Shown here piece after piece: positions 55,818 to 64,000 of a DNA stretch of 64,000 nt (position 1 is its first letter; each line of letters begins with the position of its first letter). The stretch lies in contig NC_053041.3 of the NCBI RefSeq assembly GCF_002575655.3, positions 375,331,054 through 375,395,053 on the forward strand, read 5' to 3'. Made by a program: the position numbers and the translations under genes. Source of the DNA: Aegilops tauschii subsp. strangulata. Lineage: Eukaryota; Streptophyta; Magnoliopsida; Poales; Poaceae. Below the pieces are notes generated by a model that worked only from the letters and a program-made list of their open reading frames with translations, was not told the DNA's origin and searched no databases.

Positions 55818-58800
55818 TGTAACGCCCCGAGACCGACGCTGCAGAAGCCTTCCTTTTTTTGTGTTCGCCGTGTGTTTTATTTGTTGGTTGCATTTCTTCA
55901 TAGCATCTTTTGCATTGCATCATGTCATCATGCCATCAATTTCTCAAACCAACTAAAACTCAACTAAATAAATTGCATAGATCGTTGATCTATTTAAATC
56001 GAGGGAATTCACATGGTGATTTCTCTTTATAACATATCCTCCCAATATTATTAGGGAGCTATAAAAATTATATTCCATTAATTTGGAATTTACCACAACA
56101 CACGTGCATGCTAAATCCCTTGGCCTTTCCTTCTTCAAATTTTGGCTCTCTAACCTTGCCCATAATTCTTTTCCCACTTATCAAGGCTCCTCCTAAATCC
56201 TCAACATTTTTGGACCTCCCTATCGGCCACTTCCTATTCAAACCATTTGAATTAAATTCAAATGACTTTGAATTTAATCCTTGCAATCTTGCCCACTCCA
56301 TTTTTTCTGGGATCAAGCTCATTCCAGGAAAATTATCCCCTTGCCCAAATTCCTTGTACACCCATTTCTTACCTCTCCTCTTCTTTCTTTGCGTTTTTGT
56401 TCATGGAAGAGTTTTGAAGGAAGGAGAGAGAGGGGAGCAGTGCATAGACGAAGCCCGCTTAAGGCCCACCTGCGGCCTGACCTAGCCGGCCCAAGAGGCC
56501 TGCCCAATCTCCCCCCTTATCCCCCTGCTCGCTGGCCTCCTCTCCCGATCGATCCCCATCTCTCCCTGTGCGCCGCCACACAGAGCCAACGCCAGGAGGA
56601 GCGCCCGCGCTCGATCCCCATGGCGTGCCTCCCTTGCCAGCACCACCGCATCCCCCACTCGCCGCCTCGATCCGCTACATCGCCCGACCTCCCTTCCTCT
56701 TCTCCGTTCACAGCTCCAGCCGCCTCCCATGGCGCCCTCACCCGCGCCGCGAGACCTCCCCGTCGCCAGCACCGCTGCCCTGCAGCCGCCGCCGTCCTGC
56801 AGCCGCCGCCGTCCTGCAGCCGTGCTGCGCCCCACCTCCATGGTCGTCGCGCCCCGCCTCGCCGCCTTGGCCTCGCCAAGCTCGCCGGCAGCCGCGAGCT
56901 CACCTGTCCCTGCCATCCTTCTCTGTTGCGCGCCTCCGGCTGCTCGCTAGCGCCAAGGCGCTCCTTTCCTCCGCGTCTGACCCCGCCAGCAGACCCCGCG
57001 CGCCCCTGCACCCCAAGACCGCCGCCTCCGCGCCTTCTTGCCTCCTCCGCGCCCATCTCCTGTTGCATCTCCGTCGGCCTCATCGCTGTGCTATGGAGCT
57101 CCTGCCTGAGCCGTCCCCTTCGGCCAACTCTGTTGCTGCTGCCACTTCTTTGATCTTCCCTGGTGCAGCTCGTTTCCAACAAACGGCAGCCCGATGGTTA
57201 CCTCCATGCCAAGTACCACGACCCGCAAGACAGAGGACGCCAAGCACCCCCTTCGAGCTGTCAAGACCGCAAGCGCCAAGTACCACGACGGCCCTCGAAG
57301 AGTTTGGATTCGACAAGTCCGATGATGCTCTTGTACAACTAGGTTGCCGAGACCGGGACCGGCAAGACCGACTACACGGAAACGCCAAGTACCCCTACGC
57401 GCGAAGACGCCAAGACCGTTTCGGGATTCACCAAGTACCGCTACCGTTGACTCGAGTATCTACGAAAACGTGTACCACTACCGCCGTCAAGTTCGACTAC
57501 CTTCGTGTACCACTACTTCCCTCGACAACCCGTGAACAACTACTTCCACTACCATCGAACCCGACCCACTCCGTAAATGCATACTTCGAAGGTATAACCC
57601 CGAGACGATGACCCGTGGACGAGCGCTTGTGATGTGTTGTATGATATGCCAGTGTTTGCACCATGTCCAAATTGGTCCTTGCACGTTCCTCGTTTGCCAT
57701 GCCGCCGTTCCGTGGGAACCCGGTAACCGGGAGCACCCCACCATTCTCTTGCGTGTTTCACACATCCGCACAATTCTCCTTGTGCCGGTATCTCCGTGAG
57801 CTACCGGAACCGATATGTTGCCGTGGCACCATTTTCGGATTCGTTGCGTGGCACCTCTTCCTTCCGCCATGGTGACCAAATGCTTCATAACATGCTCTTG
57901 TCCATGTTTTATAAAATTGATTAAAACTTGCATTGTCATCCGCATCATGATAACAACATTTAAAATGTCTACAATTGATGTTTGCATTAAAATTACTAAA
58001 TGTCATGAGGATTTTCCGGAAATTGTTGTTTGTTGTTCCGGCCTCATTTAAAATTGCTTAAATAGGTAGTTTCCTCATGCTTTACCTCTTGCCATGTTAA
58101 TCAAGATTTAATATTGTTGGGTACATGACCGGGAGAGAACTAAATAATTGATGTGGTGTTTCTTCAATATGCAACTCGTTGCATATTGAACTCCACTTAA
58201 TTTGTAGTATTGTTTGTTGCATTTTCCCATGCCATACCTCATTTAAACCGGACATGCATCATACTTGATTGTGCATCATGCCATGTTTATGATTGTGTGT
58301 TTACCGTGTTGTTTGCTTCTTTCCGGGTTGCTTCTCTCGTTAGCTTCGGTTTCTTTCCGGAGTTGTGAGGATTCGTTCGACTACGTCCGTTTGTCTTCTT
58401 CAGGGACTCGTTCTTCTTCCTTGCGGGATCTCAGGCAAGATGACCATACCCTCGAAATCACTTCTATCTTTGCTTGCTAGTTGTTCGCTCTATTGCTATG
58501 CCGCGTTACCTATTCACTTGCTCTTCAAGCCTCCCAAATTGCCATGAACCTCTAACCTTTGTCACCTTCCTAGCAAACCGTTGTTTGGCTATGTTACCGC
58601 TTTGCTCAGCCCCTCTTATAGCATTGCTAGTTGCAGGTGAAGATGAAGATTGCTCCTTGTTGGATTATGTTTATGTTGGGATATCACAATAGCTCTTATT
58701 TAATTAATGCATCTATATACTTGGTAAAGGGTGGAAGGCTCGGCCTTATGCCTGGTGTTTTGTTCCACTCTTGCCGCCCTAGTTTCTGTCTTACCGGTGT

Positions 58801-60053
58801 TATGTTCCTTGATTTTGCGTTCCTTACGCGGTTGGGTGATTTATGGGACCCCCTTGACAGTTCGCTTTGAATAAAACTCCTCCAGCAAGGCCCAACCTTG
58901 GTTTTACCATTTGCTACCACCTATCCCCTTTTCCCTTGGGTTCTGCAGACTCAAGGGTCATCTTTATTTTAGACCCCCCGGGGCCAGTGCTCCTTCGAGT
59001 GTTGGTCCGAACCGAGCAGCCTGCGGGGCCACCTCGGGGAAACTCGAGGTCTGGTTTTACTCGTAGCTTGACTTATCCGGTGTGCCCTGAGAACGAGATA
59101 TGTGCAGCTCCTATCGGGATTTGTCGGCACATCGGGCGGCTTTGCTAGTCTTGTTTTACCATTGTCGAAATGTCTTGTGAACCAGGATTCCGAGACTGAT
59201 CGGGTCTTCCTGGGAGAAGGTTTATCCTTCGTTGACCGTGAGAGCTTATGATGGGCTAAGTTGGGACACCCCTGCAGGGTTTAAACTTTCGAGAGCCGTG
59301 CCCGCGGTTATGTGGCAGATGGGAATTTGTTAATATCCGGTTGTAGAGAACTTGACACTTGACCTTAATTAAAACGCATCAACCGCGTGTGTAGCCGTGA
59401 TGGTCTCTTCTCGGCGGAGTCCGGGAAGTGAACACGGTTTCTGGGTTATGTTTGACGTAAGTAGGAGTTCAGGATCACTTCTTGATCATTGCTAGTTTCA
59501 CGACCGTTCCTTTGCTTCTCTTCTCGCTCTTATTTGCGTATGTTAGCCACCATATATGCTAGTGCTTGCCGCAGCTCCACCTCACCACCCCTTTTCCTTC
59601 CTATGAGCTTAAATAGTCTTGATCTCGCGGGTGTGAGATTGTTGAGTCCTCGTGACTGACAGATACTTCCAAAACAGTTGCAGGTGCCGATGATACCAGT
59701 GCAGGTGACGCAACCGAGCTCAAGTGGGAGCTCGATGAAGACCTTGTTCGTTGTGTTGTTTCTTTTCATGTTGATCAGTAGTGGTGCCCAGTTGGGACGA
59801 TCAGGGATCTAGCAGTTGGGTTGTCTTCTTTTATTTTGGTTCCGTAGTCGGACCTATGTGTGTATCTTGAATGATGTATGATTTATTTATGTATCGTGTG
59901 AAGTGGCGATTGTAAGCCAACTCTTTATCCCATTCTTGTTCATTACATGGGATTGTGTGAAGATGACCCTTCTTGCGACAAAACCACAATGCGGTTATGC
60001 CTCTAAGTCGTGCCTCGACACGTGGGAGATATAGCTGCATCGTGGGTGTTGCA
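55818..60053 (+). repeat. LARD 3' LTR (4.2 kb)
   Basis: It matches 47732-51956 along its whole length. Differences seen include a shorter T run near 55850, an extra 17-bp gccgccgtcctgca-type unit near 56790-56815, a poly-C tract shortened near 58973, and scattered substitutions. The reading frames in the C-rich segment change accordingly (56281-57153 and 56568-57611). Confidence 0.96.
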
Positions 60054-61369
60054 CACACCTACACAAGTAAGGCTTATGGTGGAGTTCGGTGAGGATAGTG
60101 GCACAAAAATTTGATGCAAAATGTTAGCAGGAGTCAATAATGTTGGAAAAGATTCACAAATTCGCAAGTGAAACAAGTAGACCAATAGCAATATGTGGCA
60201 CACGGAAACACACACACGGATAGATAAATGGGGTTGTGCAACCAAGGAATGAGCACAAAATGTTGAATCCACGGAAAATGCTCGTGTTGCACAACTCTAG
60301 AGAGACGCTAGCACGATTGCTCAATAGGCGGATACGACACTTGCGCACAACCTATAAGATGCAAAATGTATGAGCTTTCTATCCCAAGTATGCTATGTGT
60401 ATGATGTTTCCGATGTTCTTCTCAAGATGATCCAAGATGATCGGATATGACAATCTTATGTGCAATGTGGTATGATGCTATGGCTATTGTTTACAAGCTC
60501 TTTGCTCTCTTTTTCTTTTTGCTTAAAAGCTTATTCCTTTTTTTTATGGCCACTTATGCGAAATGCACAAACCAAGATAGCAATTGTGTATATGCGGGAA
60601 CAATCTTGTGACACAAGAGATGATATGATGATACCAAGATGATACCAATATTACATGGTATTTATGCAATGGAAGGTACGTATCACTAATGTCCACAAGT
60701 AACGTTGCCGGCAATACTCAAATGGCTAGTCTCGATAGGCAAGTGACGCAAAATGGGTTAAGGGGTTAACAATGTAATGGCAAGAATGTACAATGATGGA
60801 ATACCACGATACCAAGATGATATAGAGGTTACCGTTCTTGCTTACGGTTAGGGTGTCAAAATGGTGAAGTGGTCGATGTCGAATCCTTGTTGAAGGTGAG
60901 CGGCGGTGTTGTCGATGTCGAACCGTTCCTAGTTAGCCGAAACACCCTAGGAAACGGAAAAACCGCAGACTCAAAATCTCAAAGGAAAATGTCAAATGGT
61001 GGTAGCGGGATGCGTTGGTGGTTCCGGAGTTAGCAATGCGGAAGTGGTGGTGGTGGATGATGAATAAGCAACCGTCCCTAAGTAGACGAAACACCTTAGG
61101 AGACTCAAGTCACCACTCAAGCAACCACAAATGCTATAAGGGTCAAAATGTGTTAGGTTGCGGAAAGCTATGGTGGTTTTGCAGATGATATGGTGGATGG
61201 CCTAGGCAAAGATGCCAAAATGACAAATTGATGGAGTCAAATGATGTTGGAACCTATCTAGATGGATGGTGGATGTCAATAGCTACTCAATGAGCTAAAG
61301 AACGTCAAAACGGATTCTGGGAGCGAAAGTTATGGCCGAAACAGTTTTGGTGTTGGGCTGATTCGGGGT

Positions 61370-61620
61370 GGTGCGGGTGCTCGCGCGTTGGGGGTGCGGG
61401 CAACCAGGGTGGTCGGCGGGGTTGGGCTGAAGAAGAGGCCCGGGGGTCCGGGTGCCCGGGGGCAAGAGGTGCGGGCACCCGGGGAGGTCCGGGGCCAACA
61501 GCCTGGGGTGCGGGTGCCCGGGGGCTCGGGGTGCGGGCACCCGGGGTGGTCAACGGAGATGCGGGGGGGGTCCGGGTGCCCGGGGTTTGAGGTCCGGGTA
61601 ACCGGGGGTGACGGATTTGG
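61370..61620. repeat. GGGTGCCCGG / GGGCACCCGG palindrome cluster in leader
   Basis: About eight copies of gggtgcccgggg and gcgggcacccgggg alternate with gaggtccggggcc-type spacers. Unit and spacing resemble the clusters in both LTRs, but here both orientations are mixed. Confidence 0.9.
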
Positions 61621-61869
61621 GCGGAAATTCATGGAAAATGGGAGAAATTGGTGGATTTCGTGGAGGGAAAGGTGGAGATGGAAGGGGGAAGGCTAGATCC
61701 ACTTGAAACCAAGCAAATCCATGGATCAAATCCAACAAAACCTCATCAAACCAACAAATCATAAACAAAATTGGGGCTATTTTTGGTGGGGAATTTTCGA
61801 AATTGGGGAAGAACACAACAAAACAAGGCTAGAAAACGGTGGGGGCGACTCCAAATTCGTGATAAACGT

Positions 61870-61886
61870 GGCTCATGATACCAAGA
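61870..61886 (-). other. Primer-binding site of the third-layer element, one extra base
   Basis: On the minus strand, after the LTR: TCTTGGTATCATGAGCC. It equals the initiator-Met site TTGGTATCAGAGCC with one extra T. Confidence 0.7.
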
Positions 61887-62839
61887 TGTTGTAGGGTGGA
61901 ACCCTAGATGAAGATCTTTCATGAATTGGAGGGGAAATCCCCAAGAACACGAAGAACACAAGAGAGGGGAAACACTCAAATTGACTAGATCCAATCACAC
62001 ATATGCTAGATCCAAGAACACACAAGAGGTCACAATGATCCAAGAACAACAAAGGAAAGATACAAGGTACTAGTTCATCCCAATCCTATGAGGAGAGAGG
62101 TCTTGATGATCCTATGATGGGGATCCTTCCCAAGATGGGGGCTTGATATCCACTAGGGATCTTCTCCTAGGAGGTCTTGATCTCCTAGAGGAGTGGGTAC
62201 AAGGAGCAAAGCTCTCTAATGTCTCTCATATACTTTGCTATCCTCTAAATAAGCTAGGTGGGAGGTACTTATAGTCTAGGGACGAAATAGAGGGAGAGGG
62301 GGATACAAAGGTCCAAAATGACCCTGAAAACGCACACACTCTCGGAGGGGTCCGGGCACCCGGGGTAAAGGGGTCCCGGCACCCGGACAGGTCAGAGGCG
62401 TCGGGCGAAGGAGGACTGGGCACCCGGTGGACGGGGTGCGGGCACCCGGGGGTCGGGGTGCGAGCACCCGGTCCGGCCAGGGAGGTGGCGGCCTTGGGGC
62501 TGTAGGGGGCGGGCACCCGGGGGTTGATGGCCCGGGCACCCAGGATGGTCCGGGGCCTCCCTTGCTTGGCGCTTCTGCCGTCCTTCTTCCTTCTCTTCTT
62601 CCATGTGTTCTTGCATCTCCGTCCTCGACTCTTCATGGTCTTCTTCTTGATACCTACGAGTGCATAGAGTTTCCATATGAGGTAGAATCCGACTCTCGTG
62701 TGAATCCGAATGAAACTCGAAGAGGAAAGAGTTCACCTTGGTTTCGACGGCGCGTGCGCTAGCTCTCGTCATAGGTCCTCTCCGTGCTTGCGGTGGCGGT
62801 GTGACGTCCATGGGGATGGTCGAGGGATGCTCCGCATCA
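61887..62839 (-). repeat. 5' LTR of the third-layer element
   Basis: 953 bp, tgttgtagggtgg...ggatgctccgcatca. TATA-like ctataagta on the minus strand near 62267-62275. The GGGCACCCGG cluster at 62345-62555 includes a unit (gggggttgatggcccgggcacc) absent from the other LTR. Confidence 0.95.
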
Positions 62840-62844
62840 GGTAC

Positions 62845-63540
62845 CCTACCCGAAAATATTGGGCATGGGCAAGACTTGGCAAGATTTTGTACCCATGGTT
62901 AATGGGTATCCATACTCGCAAAATATATGGATAGAGCATGGGTATGAGATTGCGCCCATGGGTAACCCAATGGATACCCAGAAAATATTATTAAATGCAA
63001 ATAACTCCTATGACATGCGGGGTCTACATCCAACCCATATGGCCCAACTCTTAATCCCTTATTCCCTAAACCAACCATAGCTCATAGGCTTGCAACAACC
63101 AGCTCGCACTCCTCCTATGTCCTATGTGACTCCTCGAAATGATGAAATCTCGACTCATCACCAACGCACTCTTTTCCAAATCTCGAACTAGCGAACCCCA
63201 ATTCCCGCCGCCACCTTCCACTATGCCGGCTTCCACCGACCACTTATCATAATCCCTTGCCGCCTGGAATTGGCCACACACCAGTTGACGTCGCGTCAGT
63301 ACTAGATTGATCGCCCATCATCACTTGAATTTTACACTCATTTATGCACTTCTTTAAAATTTAAATGCTATATATTTTACCCATTGGATACCCATTGGGT
63401 ATAGGATACCCGATGGGTATGGGCATGGGTGTCAATTTGTGCACATGGGTATTGAAATGGGTGGGTATAGAAAGTTTTATGGGTATGGGTTTGGGCAATA
63501 GGAGGTTGTACCCACCCATACCTACCTATTTTCATCCCTA
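62845..63540. mobile_element. Right part of the hAT element
   Basis: It continues the sequence interrupted at 43489 and is rich in tacccat/atgggta in both orientations (62850-62990 and 63380-63520). A central 350 bp (63000-63360) contains no ORF with a domain. It ends tttcatccctA at 63540. Confidence 0.8.
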
Positions 63541-63548
63541 GCCCGGAT

Positions 63549-63702
63549 GCAAGCGGAGTAGGCAGCCCGGATGCAGGTGGAGCAGGACGGACGCAGTCCA
63601 CCTGGGCTCGGAGCAGGCGCCATGGATGGCGCCCGTCTAGTGATCCAAAGCCATCCGTCACGCTCAGACATTGATTTCATTTTGGCATGTCCGCTTTGTT
63701 GA
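63549..63702 (+). pseudogene. C-terminal end of the Harbinger ORF1
   Basis: When the hAT and one flank copy are removed, the frame ...HAEEADR continues into MQAE, a stop, then AARMQVEQDGRSPPG and further to TGA at 63700. A repeated ARMQ(A/V)E motif is visible. It belongs with 41700-43445. The 200 bp that follow, to 63898, are noncoding 3' sequence and the right terminal repeat. Confidence 0.6.
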
Positions 63703-63904
63703 ACTATGATTTGCTTTGCTTTGTTTTGAACTATTGAATTCGGACAATTTGTATTGTATGATCGAGATGCATGGATTGTATGGATTTGAGGATCGGCATT
63801 TGAGGAATATGGATGTGCGGCGCAATATATGAGGGGCCGGCAAGCGGTCTACGCGGGCGTATAGGGGGTGGATTTGCCAAGTCCTGCTGTAGATGCTCTA
63901 ACGC

Positions 63905-64000
63905 AGGGCCGGGCCTGCAGTGGTTCAAAAGGTGCGGCCCGCACAGGGCCCAAAATTCTGGGGGCCCCAATTTTTTTTACATAAGCTAGTCTTATGAACT
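63905..64000. mobile_element. Possible start of another hAT-like element
   Basis: The 96 bases begin cagggccgggcctg and contain gtgcggcccgcacagggccc, close to a known plant hAT end type (CAGGGCCGGCCCTG). It lies right after the Harbinger TSD. The other end is outside the window. Confidence 0.45.

Larger units (their letters stand above)
47732..60053 (+). mobile_element. Large retrotransposon derivative (LARD, Sukkula-like), innermost layer
   Basis: 12,322 bp: LTRs of 4225 bp (47732-51956) and 4236 bp (55818-60053) around a 3861-bp interior, with TSD cacac on both sides. A primer-binding site follows the left LTR. No gag, protease, RT or integrase is encoded in any frame. Very long LTRs with a noncoding interior of 3.5-4 kb is the architecture defined for LARDs in barley and wheat. 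The LTR end (gatatagccgcatcgtgggtgttgca) resembles my recollection of the Sukkula LTR end. The LTRs are nearly identical, so this is the youngest layer. Confidence 0.9.
60059..61886 (-). other. 5' leader of the third-layer LTR element
   Basis: The minus-strand sequence between the primer-binding site and the LARD insertion. It is AT-rich at left (60059-61280), with tandem-like phrases such as accgtccctaagtagacgaaacacctta (near 60925 and 61070, two versions of about 160 bp apart). The GC-rich palindrome cluster lies at 61370-61620. No supported ORF; Pro/Gly-rich frames in the cluster come from the repeats. Confidence 0.65.
43490..62839 (-). mobile_element. Non-autonomous LTR retrotransposon (third layer)
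   Basis: LTRs 43490-44441 and 61887-62839 (952 and 953 bp) are flanked by the perfect TSD ggtac (43485-43489 and 62840-62844). It is inserted at a gggtaccc palindrome of the hAT. Orientation is minus: the PPT lies at 44442-44457 and the primer-binding site at about 61870-61886. The interior (about 5.1 kb after removing the LARD) encodes a long protein with no protease, RT or integrase. It must have been moved in trans. I do not know the family name. Confidence 0.93.
43446..63540. mobile_element. hAT-type element (second layer)
   Basis: Ends TAGGGATGGCAATTTCACCC (43446) and, inverted, TAGGGATGAAAATAGGTAGG (63540). The 8-bp flanks are gatcggat (43438-43445) and gcccggat (63541-63548), 6 of 8 matching. 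The reading frame of the host ORF1 resumes across the site. Without the retroelement inside it is about 740 bp and non-coding, made largely of gggtatgggta/tacccat motifs at both ends. Confidence 0.82.
41354..63898 (+). mobile_element. PIF/Harbinger element (outermost layer of a four-level nest)
   Basis: Termini GAGTATTTACAGCCGGGC (41354) and, inverted, GAGCATCTACAGCAGGAC (63898) are a recognisable terminal repeat. Both are flanked by taa (41351-41353, 63899-63901), the typical Harbinger 3-bp target. Removing the inner insertions leaves about 2.4 kb, which holds only a decayed ORF1 (NAM-associated/Myb-like type) and no DDE transposase. It is therefore non-autonomous and the oldest layer here. 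Confidence 0.88.

Noticed and set aside
43446..63540. Simple microsatellite explanation for the gggtatgggta sequence
   Set aside because: The motifs are at both ends of one unit, inverted, with TAGGGATG termini and a near 8-bp duplication, so an hAT element fits better.

Overview
This window is plant nuclear DNA from a large Triticeae genome (wheat, Aegilops, barley or rye). I see no host gene, tRNA or rRNA gene in it. Almost every stretch belongs to a transposable element (TE): Angela/BARE/WIS-type copia long terminal repeats (LTRs) in three places, Ty3-gypsy elements with GGCGCGCC- or TGATACGTC-type ends, CACTA, PIF/Harbinger and hAT DNA transposons, LINE remnants and MITEs. The Triticeae call rests on recognising these repeat families. 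Family names are from memory and not from a database search. Most element borders below are set by paired termini plus matching target-site duplications (TSDs) that can be read in the sequence.

Left part (1-27500): a LINE on the minus strand is cut by a CACTA element ending at 26951. The CACTA holds a gypsy element (8562-26633, TSD aaatc), and the gypsy holds a complete minus-strand Angela-like copia element (14707-23423, TSD ccttc). On its left, what is probably the same CACTA abuts a second copia fragment (2027-5357), which in turn is cut by a gypsy element whose 3' end occupies 1-2026. The 8562-26633 gypsy has a degraded gag-protease gene, only a remnant of reverse transcriptase (RT), and a long antisense gene (putative 'gypsy type transposon'/Transposase_28 type) with an intron. 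The copia insertion splits that antisense gene.

Middle part (27500-41350): a stretch resembling a long LTR, a second LINE 3' end, a compact CACTA-like element (29380-31180), and a copia-type element bracketed by LTRs at 31500-32409 and 39625-40570. Its interior is deleted and carries a gypsy fragment (about 32559-34984) and a solo Angela-like LTR with a perfect TSD (35641-37380). Two MITEs follow at 40589-41122.

Right part (41351-63901): a four-level nest that can be resolved to the base at every level. A PIF/Harbinger element (TSD taa) with a decayed NAM-like/GST-T3-like ORF1 is split by an hAT element (8-bp TSD, 6 of 8 matching). The hAT is split by a minus-strand non-autonomous LTR element (TSD ggtac) encoding a long unrecognised protein. 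That element is split by a 12.3-kb large retrotransposon derivative (LARD, TSD cacac) with 4.2-kb LTRs and a 3.9-kb interior that has no gag or pol but is built on a recurring CCGGAGTG-like motif. Nothing here is likely to be autonomous today. The most unusual items are the four-level nest, the LARD interior, the His/Met/Cys-rich retroelement protein, the palindromic GGGCACCCGG clusters, and the spliced antisense gene.
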